Assembly: GCF_039534165.1 (NCBI RefSeq)
Contig: NZ_BAAAUX010000012.1
Location: 62,001-126,000 of the forward strand
Direction of reading: 5' to 3'
Origin: Saccharopolyspora_D taberi
GTDB lineage: Bacteria; Actinomycetota; Actinomycetes; Mycobacteriales; Pseudonocardiaceae
DNA: 64,000 nt
The position numbers were made by a program, and so were the translations under genes. A model generated the notes under the pieces. It ran no database searches. It was not told the DNA's origin and saw nothing but the letters and a program-made list of their open reading frames with translations. Positions within the stretch are counted from its first letter, which is position 1, and every line of letters begins with the position of its first letter. Below, piece by piece: positions 1 to 8,026 of the stretch.

Positions 1-221
1 CGGTCACCGAGACGGTGGTCGAGATGGAGCGCGGCCTCATGCTGCAGATGGCGATCAGCGACGGCTCCTGCCTGACCGTGCTGGCCTCCCCGCACTGCGA
101 CATGGGCCTGATCGCCTACGAGATGGCCATGCTCGTCGAGCGGGTCGGCCAGATCCTGACGCCGGAACTCCGCTCCCAGCTCCAGGGCACGAATCGAGTG
201 ATGACCGGCCAGTCGGTGTGA
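1..221 (+). CDS. Roadblock/LC7 domain protein (conservon CvnB-like), 5' truncated by window edge
   Basis: The reading frame is open from the first bases of the window, so only the C-terminal part (about 72 residues) is visible. It resembles the MglB/roadblock proteins that sit second in actinomycete conservons and are thought to act with a partner small GTPase at the membrane. What supports this is the order of the next two genes, a DUF742 protein and a Ras-like GTPase, which is the standard cvnB-cvnC-cvnD arrangement. The hydrophobic and acidic helix near the end (MAMLVERVGQIL) fits the last helix of the fold. The expected histidine kinase gene (cvnA) would lie just outside the window. The family call depends heavily on context because the N-terminal half is missing. 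Confidence 0.8.
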   Translation, partial: VTETVVEMERGLMLQMAISDGSCLTVLASPHCDMGLIAYEMAMLVERVGQILTPELRSQLQGTNRVMTGQSV

Positions 222-228
222 GGACCCC

Positions 229-825
229 ATGACCACAGGTTCGGGCTCATCAGGACGCCGCCACGCGGCCGGGTCGTCGGACGCGGACGTGATGGCCGAG
301 GTGTTCAACAGGTTCACGCTCAGCAGCGGGCGCGGCAGGCGTCAGGCCGCCGTCGCGGAGCCCTCGGAGCCCGGTCAGGACGCCTCCTGGCCGGTCGAGG
401 AGCCTGTCGAGGTCGAGGAGCCGCCGGAACCGGAGGAGCCGGTGGAGGCCAGGGAGCCGGGCGAGCCGCGGCATGCCGGTGCGGAGGAGTCCTCCACCTG
501 CATCCGCCCGTACGCCTGGACCGGTGGCCGGACCAGGTCCAGCCAGCGGCTCGAACTGGAAACGCTGGTGTCCACCAGCGAGATGTGCCGATCGGCCATG
601 GTGCAGCGCCTCGAGCACCACTCGATAGCGGAGCTGTGCAGGCATCCGCGGTCGGTGGCCGAGGTGGGCGCGATGCTGGCCGTCCCCCTCGGTGTCGCCC
701 GGGTCCTGCTGGGCGACATGGCCGATCTCGGGCTGATCACCGTGCACCGCACGGTCACCGAGAACGGCAGCACGTCGCACCTGATGCTCATGGAGCGGGT
801 CCTGAAGGGACTGCGAAGGCTGTGA
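229..825 (+). CDS. DUF742 protein (conservon CvnC-like)
   Basis: 198 residues. The last 110 residues form a DUF742 domain, recognisable from CIRPYAWTGGRT at its start, the helix with SIAELC, and the winged-helix-like end containing VPLGVARVLLGDMADLGLI. The first 85 residues are a low-complexity, acidic, proline-rich arm (repeated EEP/VEEP), probably disordered. In conservons this protein is co-expressed with the roadblock protein and GTPase and is presumed to belong to a membrane-associated signalling complex; its biochemical role is not established. The gene starts 7 bases after the preceding stop, behind AGGA, so it is surely in one operon with its neighbours. Confidence 0.9.
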   Translation: MTTGSGSSGRRHAAGSSDADVMAEVFNRFTLSSGRGRRQAAVAEPSEPGQDASWPVEEPVEVEEPPEPEEPVEAREPGEPRHAGAEESSTCIRPYAWTGGRTRSSQRLELETLVSTSEMCRSAMVQRLEHHSIAELCRHPRSVAEVGAMLAVPLGVARVLLGDMADLGLITVHRTVTENGSTSHLMLMERVLKGLRRL

Positions 826-873
826 TCCGCGTCTGCTCCCGACATCTGCCCCGACCACGTGAGGTGGCCCCGC

Positions 874-1476
874 ATGACACCTGAAACGCGTTTCCGGACC
901 GCACCGCCGAACCAGGCATCGGCCGCGACCTCGGCGAAGATCGTCGTGGCCGGCGGCTTCGGCGTCGGCAAGACGACCTTCGTGGGTTCGGTGTCGGAGA
1001 TCGTGCCGCTGACCACGGAAGCGGTGATGACCGAGGCCAGCCAGGGGATCGACGACCTTCGGGCGACCCCGGACAAGCAGACGACGACGGTGGCGATGGA
1101 CTTCGGCAGGCTGTCGCTGGACTCGGACCTGATCCTGTACCTGTTCGGCACGCCGGGCCAGCACCGCTTCTGGTTCATGTGGGACGACCTGGTGCGCGGG
1201 GCCATCGGCGCGATCGTGCTCGTCGACACCCGGCGGCTCGCGGACTGCTTCTCGGCGATCGACTTCTTCGAGGACCGCAGGCTGCCCTACATCGTCGGCC
1301 TCAACTGCTTCGACGGCCGGATGCTGCACCGGGTGGACGACGTGCGCGAGGCCATCGCGGTGGGCTCGGACGTGCCGATCATCGCCTGCGACGCCAGGAA
1401 CCGGGAATCCACGAAGCAGGCGCTGATCGTGCTGGTCGAGTACGCCATGCGCTGGTGGCTGCGGCGGTCGGGGTAG
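874..1476 (+). CDS. Small GTPase of conservon (CvnD-like ATP/GTP-binding protein)
   Basis: 200 residues from the chosen ATG at 874, which has GAGGTGG seven bases upstream; a GTG at 859 is also in frame but lacks such a site. It is a Ras/MglA-like GTPase. The P-loop GGFGVGKTT is at residues 27-35, the G3 switch FGTPGQ at 91-96, and there is a later NCFDGR where the G4 motif (NKxD) should be, so the canonical NKxD is altered, as is usual for this bacterial family. In conservons the GTPase is the output partner of the roadblock protein and the sensor kinase. It is the last gene of the unit; the next gene is convergent. Confidence 0.9.
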   Translation: MTPETRFRTAPPNQASAATSAKIVVAGGFGVGKTTFVGSVSEIVPLTTEAVMTEASQGIDDLRATPDKQTTTVAMDFGRLSLDSDLILYLFGTPGQHRFWFMWDDLVRGAIGAIVLVDTRRLADCFSAIDFFEDRRLPYIVGLNCFDGRMLHRVDDVREAIAVGSDVPIIACDARNRESTKQALIVLVEYAMRWWLRRSG

Positions 1477-1489
1477 CTCCGCGCGACCG

Positions 1490-2698
1490 TCAGCGGCCGT
1501 AGGGGAATCCGCCGCCGAACGGGAGTTCCTGGGACTGGCCGGAACCGGGCGCGGTCTGCGGGGCCTTGTCCTCCACGCTGCCGAGGGTGACCTCGACCTG
1601 GCGCGGGTTGTTGCCCTGCGTGTCGGCGACGGTCAGGGTGACCTTGGAACCCGGTGCGTGCGCGCCGATCTGCGCCATCAGGTCGGTGAACGCGGTCACC
1701 GACTTGTCGCCGACCTTCAGGACCGTCTCGCCGGGCTTGATGCCCGCGGCCTCCGCCGCGCCGCCCGGGACGACCTGGCTGATGGTCGCGTGGCCGTTCG
1801 ACGAGTCGCCGCCGAGGATCCCCAGTTGCGGCTTCATGGCCACGCCCTTGGCGATGATCTCGTTGGCGACCCGCGCGGCGGTGTCGACCGGGATGGCGAA
1901 ACCGAGCCCGATGCTGCCCGAACTCGCGTTCTGGGCGCCGTTCCCGCGGATGCTGGAGTTGATGCCGATCACCTGGCCGTCGACGTTGACCAGCGGTCCG
2001 CCGGAGTTGCCGGGGTTGATGGAGGCGTCGGTCTGGAGTCCGTTGTAGACGACGGCTTCGCCGTTGTCGCCCTGGACCTGCACGGTCCGGTCGAGCGCGC
2101 TGACGATGCCGGAGGTGACGGTGCCCTCCAGGCCCAGCGGCGACCCGATCGCGACGACGGGCTGTCCGACCTTGAGGTCGGAGGACTTGCCGAGCTCGGC
2201 CGGAGCGAGACCGCTGACGCCGTCGAGCTTGATGACGGCGAGGTCGTAGGAGGGAGAGGTCCCGACCACCTTCGCGGAAACCTTGCGGCCGTCGGACAAA
2301 GTCACCGTGATCTGCCCGCCGTTGCCGACGACGTGGTTGTTGGTGAGCACGAACCCGTCGGCGGTAAGCACCACGCCGGTGCCCTCAGAGGAGCCGTAAC
2401 CGGACTGCACCCCGATGTCGATGGTGCTCGGCGAGACCTTCTCGGCGGCGAACTGCACAGTGCCGCTCTGGGCACTGATCTGGGTGCCGGTGGTGGGATT
2501 GTGCTGCGAGAGCGAAGTGGGCGTGCTCCCGCTGCCGGTGACCAGGAGCGTGCCACCGACACCGGCCGCACCACCGACGAGCCCCGCGATCAGGGCGACG
2601 GCGACGACGCCACCGGTGACCCCGGAGGACTTCGCGGGCGGTGGCGGCGGCGGTAAGGGCTGACCGGGGAACTGAGCGGTGTTCTCATCAGGAGTCAT
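1490..2698 (-). CDS. HtrA/DegP-type serine protease with PDZ domain, membrane anchored
   Basis: 402 residues from ATG at 2698; the frame is open further upstream, but that stretch is translated repeat sequence. Residues 1-26 are a proline-rich cytoplasmic tail, about 28-53 a single membrane segment, and the rest an extracytoplasmic S1C protease. The triad is visible: His122 in TNNHVVG, Asp152 in SYDLAVIK, Ser232 in NPGNSGGP. A PDZ domain follows (about residues 305-385) with IKPGETVLKVGDK. It fits actinobacterial HtrA/PepD enzymes that degrade or refold damaged envelope proteins. The tail ends with a glycine-rich stretch. It converges with the conservon operon with only 13 bases between stop codons. 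Confidence 0.93.
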   Translation of the reverse strand: MTPDENTAQFPGQPLPPPPPPAKSSGVTGGVVAVALIAGLVGGAAGVGGTLLVTGSGSTPTSLSQHNPTTGTQISAQSGTVQFAAEKVSPSTIDIGVQSGYGSSEGTGVVLTADGFVLTNNHVVGNGGQITVTLSDGRKVSAKVVGTSPSYDLAVIKLDGVSGLAPAELGKSSDLKVGQPVVAIGSPLGLEGTVTSGIVSALDRTVQVQGDNGEAVVYNGLQTDASINPGNSGGPLVNVDGQVIGINSSIRGNGAQNASSGSIGLGFAIPVDTAARVANEIIAKGVAMKPQLGILGGDSSNGHATISQVVPGGAAEAAGIKPGETVLKVGDKSVTAFTDLMAQIGAHAPGSKVTLTVADTQGNNPRQVEVTLGSVEDKAPQTAPGSGQSQELPFGGGFPYGR

Positions 2699-2778
2699 AC
2701 GTCCGACGATGGCGCGCAATGCTGAGAAATCCCTATGGATTCCCTGTCGAAACACCACGGAGTCGCCCAGACACCCTG

Positions 2779-2853
2779 TGAACAAGGGGCAGGGGCAAGG
2801 GGCAGGAGCAAAGGCAAGAGGAAGGGCAAAGGGCAGGGGCAAGAGGAAAGGGA
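2779..2853. repeat. Degenerate purine-rich tandem tract upstream of htrA-like gene
   Basis: About 75 bases consisting almost only of G and A with isolated C, built from drifting 6-7 base units such as GGGGCA and GGCAAG. It lies 80-155 bases upstream of the protease start, between it and repeat element A1. No gene is supported here. The 2699-3198 interval as a whole holds this tract and element A1. Confidence 0.7.
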
Positions 2854-2890
2854 CCAGCCGCCTTTGGAGCCCAACCCACAGGGCGGGGTT

Positions 2891-3190
2891 GAAGTCTCCA
2901 CCCACAAGGGCGGGGTTCGGTTCTCATCCCGTCGACCTGGCGCAGCCCGATCAGACCGTGTCAAGGGGGCACAAGCCCGGAAACCGCAGCGGACCAGCAC
3001 AAACCGCCCCCTTGACGCGGTCTGATAGCCCTCCGTGGAGGTCGACGGGATGAGAACCACCCCAACCGAACCGCAGCAGACAGCCCCATCTCATCCCGGA
3101 GACCTGCCGGGGGCCTGGGGGCGGCGAGCGCCCCAGAACCACAAGCCCAAAAGAACCCGAACCGGCAAAGCCGCTTCGGCCCCAAACCGC
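2891..3190. repeat. Palindromic intergenic repeat, family A, copy 1
   Basis: Near-identical sequence occurs at 50676-50972 (same orientation) and 44398-44686 (inverted). The outer arms GGTTCTCATCCCGTCGACCT at 2919-2938 and its exact reverse complement at 3039-3058 form a perfect 20-bp stem. Nested inside, 2950-2970 pairs with 3006-3026 (21 bp, one mismatch). The 35-base centre is itself conserved. A roughly 130-bp non-palindromic tail (3059-3190) is conserved too and runs up to the end of the CGNR gene. Several open frames run through the element, but they are not consistently kept in all copies, so I do not call genes. Confidence 0.9.
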
Positions 3191-3198
3191 CAAAACCC

Positions 3199-3753
3199 TC
3201 ACCCACCCCCACCCCCACCCTGCCGCTGCCGATGAACCCGAACCCGATGCCGAACCCCGCAAACCTCGGCGGAGCACCACCGCCGCCGCCCACCGGGATC
3301 GAGAAACAACAACCCGCACTCGGGATCCCCGCAAGTCCGCAGCGTCCGCGCCGCTGACCCGGTGAGGTGCTCCGCGGCCTGCCGGGCGATCCGCGCGAGC
3401 GCCTCGCGCGGCGTCCGCGGCCCCTCCAGCCGCCCACCGGCACCCAGAACGAGCGGCCGGTCGTCGGCGAGCGCCGCATTGACCACCTCGACATCGCCCG
3501 CGGCCCAGGACTCCCCGCGCACGGTGGCCAGGGCCAGTCCGCGAAGCGCCTCGCGGACTGAGCGCGCGTGCGAGAGGTCCGCGTCGGAGGCGTCGGCCGC
3601 GGGCCGCAGGCCCTTGGCCCCGAACCACGCGTCGAGCCGGTCCGCGCTGGTCAGGCGCTCGATCGGCGCGGGCCCGTACGCCTTGGCGACGGTGGCGATC
3701 AGGTCGAGCCACGTCGCGCCGGTTTCGCATCGGAGCCAGCGCTCGCTGTCCAT
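3199..3753 (-). CDS. CGNR zinc-finger transcriptional regulator (ABATE-type)
   Basis: 184 residues from ATG at 3753 (an ATG at 3765 is in frame as well). The N-terminal two thirds look like the ABATE domain of actinobacterial CGNR proteins, and the C-terminal finger contains TCGDPECGLLFLD followed by RRWCSAEVCGVR. The eponymous CGNR is CGVR here. Four cysteines are in place for zinc binding. The protein then runs into a hexaglycine tail that abuts repeat element A1, so its last residues may have been rewritten by the repeat. CGNR proteins are predicted DNA-binding regulators. The divergent EamA exporter and the paired inverted repeats between the genes suggest it controls that exporter and itself. 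Confidence 0.8.
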   Translation of the reverse strand: MDSERWLRCETGATWLDLIATVAKAYGPAPIERLTSADRLDAWFGAKGLRPAADASDADLSHARSVREALRGLALATVRGESWAAGDVEVVNAALADDRPLVLGAGGRLEGPRTPREALARIARQAAEHLTGSAARTLRTCGDPECGLLFLDPGGRRRWCSAEVCGVRHRVRVHRQRQGGGGGG

Positions 3754-3774
3754 GGTCCGAAACATACTCCCGGC

Positions 3775-3821
3775 GTAACAGGTAGTGGTGTTACGGTCCC
3801 GGTAACAGATCAACCTGTTAC
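3775..3821. promoter_or_regulatory. Two adjacent inverted repeats, likely operator for CGNR regulator and EamA exporter
   Basis: GTAACA (3775-3780) pairs with TGTTAC (3789-3794) over an 8-base spacer. GTAACAG (3802-3808) pairs with CTGTTAC (3815-3821) over 6 bases. Both sit in the 79-bp gap between the divergent starts at 3753 and 3833, and the second overlaps the ribosome-binding region of the exporter. The shared half-site GTAACA makes a common regulator likely; that it is the adjacent CGNR protein is inference. Confidence 0.65.
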
Positions 3822-3832
3822 AAGGAGCAGTC

Positions 3833-4735
3833 GTGACCCTTGCCGAGGACCGGCCCACCACTTCCAGCCCACCGCGATGGGTCCGCGTCGTGCTCCCGGT
3901 GGCCTTCATCCTGATCTGGAGCAGCGGCTACCTCGCAGGCACCATCGGGGCGCACGCCGGTGCGCAGCTGGCGCTGGTGTTCTGGCGGTTCTTCATCGCC
4001 TTCCTGCTGCTGGGCGCGGTTTCCCTCGCCACCCGCGCGCCGTGGCCCACCCGCCCGCGCACCTACCTGCACCTGCTGGTGATCGGCGTCCTCCTGCAGA
4101 CCGTGCAGCTCGGCGGCGTCTACCTCGGTCTCGGCCTCGGCGTGCCCGCCGGGCTCTCGTCGCTGATCATCTGCAGCGCGCCGCTGATCGTCGCCGCCGC
4201 CGGGGTGCCGCTGTTCGGCGAGCGGCTGACCGGAATCCAGTGGGCCGGGCTCGGGATCGGGCTCGTCGGGGTCGGAATCTCGTTGAGCGGCAGCATCTCC
4301 GGCGGCGGGAACATCGCGGGCTACGCGCTGACCGGCGTCTCGCTGCTCGGGCTAGCGGGCGGGACGCTGTATCAGAAGGGCGTCGGCGTCGACGTCGACC
4401 TGCGCACCGGCACCACGATCCAGCTCCTCGGCTCCTCCGCGACCAGCCTGCTGCTGGCCCTCGCGCAGGGCAGCCTGGCCATCCCGCTGAACCCGGCGGC
4501 GCTGGGTTCGCTGGCCTGGCTGGCGAGCGTGAACTCGATCGGCGGGCTGCTCCTGCTGTTCCTCCTGCTGCGGCAGCGTTCGGGCGGCGCGGCGACGAGC
4601 CTGCTCTACCTGGTTCCCCCGGTCACCGCGCTGATCGCGGTCCCGCTGCTCGGGCAGGGCATCACCGCGGGCGTCTTCGCCGGGATGGCCGTCTCCGGCG
4701 TCGGGGTGTTCCTCGTCAACCGCCGGAGCGCGTGA
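3833..4735 (+). CDS. EamA/DMT family transporter
   Basis: 300 residues, GTG start behind AAGGAG. Ten hydrophobic segments arranged as two EamA repeats; the first repeat starts with VAFILIWSSGYLAG, typical of drug/metabolite exporters of the RhaT/YdcZ/RarD type. Substrate cannot be read from sequence; the family exports amino acids, metabolites and some antibiotics from the cytoplasm. It is divergent from the CGNR regulator, with two inverted repeats in the shared promoter region, so inducible expression is likely. It is a stand-alone gene; the next gene begins 76 bases later and belongs to a different transport unit. Confidence 0.9.
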   Translation: MTLAEDRPTTSSPPRWVRVVLPVAFILIWSSGYLAGTIGAHAGAQLALVFWRFFIAFLLLGAVSLATRAPWPTRPRTYLHLLVIGVLLQTVQLGGVYLGLGLGVPAGLSSLIICSAPLIVAAAGVPLFGERLTGIQWAGLGIGLVGVGISLSGSISGGGNIAGYALTGVSLLGLAGGTLYQKGVGVDVDLRTGTTIQLLGSSATSLLLALAQGSLAIPLNPAALGSLAWLASVNSIGGLLLLFLLLRQRSGGAATSLLYLVPPVTALIAVPLLGQGITAGVFAGMAVSGVGVFLVNRRSA

Positions 4736-4810
4736 GGCGCCCGACAAAGCCCGGCTCGGCGCAGGACTTCGTCGTAGGGTCCGACAGATCCGGTCGGCGA
4801 GGAGGTCGAG

Positions 4811-5032
4811 GTGTTCGCAGGGCGAAGATCGCTGTGGTGGCTGCTCGGTCCGGTGGTGCTCTACCTGCTGGCGCTGCCGCTGTACAACCGGGTCGAACCC
4901 GTCGTGCTGGGGTTGCCGTTCTTCATGTTCTGGACCCTGCTGTCGACCCTGCTGACACCGCTGTGCATCTGGCTGGCCGCCCGCGGCGACCCGCTGTGGA
5001 AGGCCGACCGAGACGGCGGTGACGCCGGATGA
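4811..5032 (+). CDS. DUF3311 small membrane protein, partner of sodium:solute symporter
   Basis: 73 residues, GTG start. Two hydrophobic segments (about residues 10-27 and 33-56) with a charged tail. DUF3311 proteins are characteristically encoded just before an SSS-family symporter and are considered a small accessory subunit. Here the stop overlaps the start of the next gene by four bases (ATGA), so the two are translationally coupled. Confidence 0.88.
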   Translation: MFAGRRSLWWLLGPVVLYLLALPLYNRVEPVVLGLPFFMFWTLLSTLLTPLCIWLAARGDPLWKADRDGGDAG

Positions 5033-6498
5033 ACGCCAACGCCGCGGTCTCGGTCGGGATCTTCGCGGTGTTCGTCGTCGGCGCGGTCGCGCTGGGCCTG
5101 CTCTCGCTGCGCGGCCGGGACCGGACGAACCTCGCGGAGTGGTCGGTGGGCGGGCGCAGCCTCGGCGTCGTCCTGATCTTCGTGCTGATGGCCGGGGAGA
5201 CCTACACCAGCTTCAGCTACCTCGGCGCGGCCGGCTGGGCCTACAACTACGGCATGCCGGTGTTCTACCTGGTCGCCTACCTGGCGATCGGGTTCGCCGT
5301 CGGCTACGTGGTGGGCCCCGTCCTGTGGCACTACGCGCACCGGAACCAGCTGCACAACATCACCGACATCACCGCGCACCGGTTCGGCTCCCCGCTGTTC
5401 GGCGGCGCGGTCGCGGTGCTGACCACGGTGTTCCTGCTGCCCTACATCCAGCTGCTGATCACCGGCATGGGCGTGGTCATCTCGACCATCAGCTACGGCA
5501 CGATCGGTCTGGAGACCGGCTACGTCATCGCGTTCGTGGTCACCGAGGCGTTCGTCGTCGCCTCGGGTCTGCGCGGCAGCGCGTGGGTGTCGATCCTCAA
5601 GGACGTCCTGGTGATCGTCACGCTGCTGGTGGTGTTCGTCCACGTGCCGCTGCACTACTTCGGCGGCTTCGGCGAACTGCTGGGCAGGCTCGTCGCCGAA
5701 CGCCCGCAGTGGCTGGCGCTGCCCGGCCACGGCAAGGAATCGCTGGGCGTGCTGTGGTTCGCCACCACCGGGCTGCTCAACGGCGTCGTCTACACGATCT
5801 TCCCGACCACGGTCGCCGGGTACCTCGGCGCGCGGAATCCCGGAGTGCTGCGCCGAAACGCCATCATCATGCCCTTCTACCAGGTGCTGCTGTTCGTGCC
5901 GATCCTGCTCGGGCTGGCGGCGGTGTTCGTGGTGCCGGGCCTGGCGGACTCGAACCTGGCGATGTTCGAACTGGTCGTGGACTCGATGCCGGCCTGGCTG
6001 GTCGGTCTGGTCGGCGTGGCGGGCGCGCTGTCGTCGATCGTGCCGATGGCGGTGTTCATGCTCGTGATCGGGACGATGTGGGGCCGGTCCGTGCTCGGGG
6101 CGCACCCGCGCACGGCGCCGCACCAGAAGAAGCTCTCCCAGCTGGTCACATTGCTGGTCGGGCTGCTCGCGCTGCTGTTCACGTTCGTCTCGCCGTCGAC
6201 GCTGGTGCAGCTGTCGGTGCTGTCCTACCAGGGGCTCGCGCAGTTGCTGCCCGTCGTCCTGGTGAGCCTGCTGTGGCGGCGGATGTCGACCGCGGGCGCC
6301 GCGAGCGGCCTCGCCGCGGGCGTGCTCGTGGTGGCGCTGCTGGTGGCGACCGGCAACGACCCCTGGCACGGGATCAACGCGGGTTTGCTTGGCCTGGCGG
6401 TGAATTTCGCGGTCAACATCGCCGTGAGCCTGGCCCGGCCGGCGGACACCCCCGCCGACCGGCTCGCCGTCGCCGAGGCCGTGCCCGCGCGCGGCTGA
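5029..6498 (+). CDS. Sodium:solute symporter (SSS/SLC5 family)
   Basis: 489 residues with about 13 membrane segments. The start overlaps the DUF3311 gene. The early motif WSVGGRSLG followed by GETYTSFSYLGAAGWAYNYG is typical of the SSS fold, where these helices carry the sodium and substrate sites. Subgroups paired with DUF3311 are usually monocarboxylate or unknown-solute transporters; substrate is not assignable here. It is followed by an 82-bp gap and the convergent patatin gene. Confidence 0.92.
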   Translation: MNANAAVSVGIFAVFVVGAVALGLLSLRGRDRTNLAEWSVGGRSLGVVLIFVLMAGETYTSFSYLGAAGWAYNYGMPVFYLVAYLAIGFAVGYVVGPVLWHYAHRNQLHNITDITAHRFGSPLFGGAVAVLTTVFLLPYIQLLITGMGVVISTISYGTIGLETGYVIAFVVTEAFVVASGLRGSAWVSILKDVLVIVTLLVVFVHVPLHYFGGFGELLGRLVAERPQWLALPGHGKESLGVLWFATTGLLNGVVYTIFPTTVAGYLGARNPGVLRRNAIIMPFYQVLLFVPILLGLAAVFVVPGLADSNLAMFELVVDSMPAWLVGLVGVAGALSSIVPMAVFMLVIGTMWGRSVLGAHPRTAPHQKKLSQLVTLLVGLLALLFTFVSPSTLVQLSVLSYQGLAQLLPVVLVSLLWRRMSTAGAASGLAAGVLVVALLVATGNDPWHGINAGLLGLAVNFAVNIAVSLARPADTPADRLAVAEAVPARG

Positions 6499-6580
6499 GC
6501 GGATCTGTCTGTCCACGGCGGATTCCGGCCTGGTACACACCGGTGTCCGTGAAACGCCGCCGCGCTGCGCTGAGCACCTG

Positions 6581-7504
6581 TCAGGCCGGTTCGGTGGCCT
6601 TCTCGCCGAGGGGTCGGCCACCGATGTCGACCGGCCCCTCCGGTACCGGGCGGGCGGTCGGGAACCAGCGCTTGCCGATCTCCCACGCGGCGTCGATCAA
6701 CGCGCTGGCGTGTTCGAAGGAGTACGGCGACAGCCCGATCACCGAAGGCGCGGGCAGCACGTAGAGCTCGCACCTGGTGGCGTTGAGCTGCAGGTCCAGC
6801 CGGGCTGCCGCCACCATCGCCGCGCCCAGCGCCGCGCCGTTGACCCCGCTGATCGACCGCGGCGGGATCTTCGGCGGCGGCCAGGTCGCGATCGCGCCGA
6901 TCCCGCGCCTTCGCGGGTTGTACTGGAACGGCTCGGTCCCGCCGCAGGGCAGCACGTACACCCGCTCCGCGCCCTGCTCGACGGCCCGGCTGATCGGCAT
7001 GAACGCGGCCGGGCCGCCGTCGACCAGCCAGCGGCCGTCGACGTTGATCGGCGGGAACATCCCCGGGATCGAGCAGGAGGCGACCAGCGGCGGCAGCGCG
7101 GGCCCGCGGTCGAAGTACACCGCCTCGCCGGTGTCGACGTCGGTGGCGGTGACCGTGAGCGGGATCCGGGCGTCCTCGAGCCGCCGGAACGGCAGCGTCT
7201 GGTGCAGCCAGCGGGCCAGGCCGTGGTTGCTGATCAGGTGGTTGGTCAGGCCGAGCTTGCCCGCCAGCACGCGCGACGGCTGGATGCCGAACACGTCGGA
7301 CCGCCGCATCGACAGCCACAGCTCGCGCAGCCTGACCGCTCCGCCGGGGGTCGGGTCACCGGCCAGCCAGGCGGCGTTGAGCGAGCCGACCGAGGTGCCG
7401 ACGACCATGTCGGGCTCGACGCCCGACTCGAACAGTGACGTCACCAAGCCGGCCTGGATCGCCCCGAAGGTGGAGCCGCCCGGCAGAACCCACGCCGTCC
7501 GCAT
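6581..7504 (-). CDS. Patatin-like phospholipase/esterase
   Basis: 307 residues from ATG at 7504, chosen over the GTG at 7510 because AAGGA lies eight bases before the ATG and only two before the GTG. The patatin signature is complete: glycine-rich oxyanion loop LPGGSTFGA near the start, nucleophile elbow GTSVGS with Ser38, and dyad aspartate Asp162 in VDGG. It should hydrolyse acyl esters of phospholipids or neutral lipids in the cytoplasm or at the membrane inner face. No signal peptide. Single-gene unit, convergent with the symporter. Confidence 0.92.
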   Translation of the reverse strand: MRTAWVLPGGSTFGAIQAGLVTSLFESGVEPDMVVGTSVGSLNAAWLAGDPTPGGAVRLRELWLSMRRSDVFGIQPSRVLAGKLGLTNHLISNHGLARWLHQTLPFRRLEDARIPLTVTATDVDTGEAVYFDRGPALPPLVASCSIPGMFPPINVDGRWLVDGGPAAFMPISRAVEQGAERVYVLPCGGTEPFQYNPRRRGIGAIATWPPPKIPPRSISGVNGAALGAAMVAAARLDLQLNATRCELYVLPAPSVIGLSPYSFEHASALIDAAWEIGKRWFPTARPVPEGPVDIGGRPLGEKATEPA

Positions 7505-7565
7505 CAGCACGGTCCTTTCTGCTCGTTCTCCTTCCGAGGCTAGCCGTGGTCAGCGGTTTCGGTGT

Positions 7566-8000
7566 TCAGTCGTCGCCCGGATCACCTCGGCGCCGGTTGC
7601 GCTTGACCTCACCGCGGCGCTTCTTGCCCGCCAGCCGCCGCTGCTGCGAACCGCGGGTCGGCTTCGTCCTGCGCCGCGCGGGCGGCGGCGGGCGCACCGC
7701 CTCGGCGAGCAGCGCGGCCAGGCGCTCCCGCGCGGCCTGCCGGTTGGCGAGCTGCGAGCGGTGTTCGGAGGCCGCGATCGTGACCACGCCGTCGACCAGC
7801 CGGTGGGCGAGGCGGTCCAGCGCCCGCTGCCGGAGGTCCTCGGGGAAGGCGGTGGAACGGGCCAGGTCGAACGACAGCTCGACCCGGGAGTCGGTGGTGT
7901 TCACGCCCTGCCCGCCGGGGCCCGAGGACCGGGAGAACCGCTCGGACAGCTCCGCGGCCGGGATGCTGATCCGCCGGTTCACGGGCAGGTCGTCGGCCAT
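7566..8000 (-). CDS. arfB: Alternative ribosome-rescue peptidyl-tRNA hydrolase ArfB (YaeJ-like)
   Basis: 144 residues. Short release-factor homologue: the catalytic GGQ is at residues 29-31 in SSGPGGQGVNTTDSRVEL, and a strongly basic tail (KKRRGEVKRNRRR) follows, as needed to enter the empty mRNA channel of stalled ribosomes. It lacks the codon-recognition domains of RF1/RF2. It begins 26 bases after the stop of the DAHP synthase gene and is probably co-transcribed with it, although the functions look unrelated. Confidence 0.9.
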   Translation of the reverse strand: MADDLPVNRRISIPAAELSERFSRSSGPGGQGVNTTDSRVELSFDLARSTAFPEDLRQRALDRLAHRLVDGVVTIAASEHRSQLANRQAARERLAALLAEAVRPPPPARRRTKPTRGSQQRRLAGKKRRGEVKRNRRRGDPGDD

Positions 8001-8026
8001 GCCCCCAGCATGCCCGGGGCAGCGGC

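Noticed and set aside
250..1329. Long antisense open frame across the conservon genes
   Set aside because: It is a high-GC shadow of the DUF742 and GTPase genes, which have family motifs and ribosome sites; its translation is Arg/Gly/His-rich and low complexity.
3035..3235. Short frame MRTTPTEPQ... in element A1, also in A3, with GGAGG before the ATG
   Set aside because: It starts in the palindrome arm and its product diverges in length and frame in copy A2, so conservation follows the DNA element rather than a protein.
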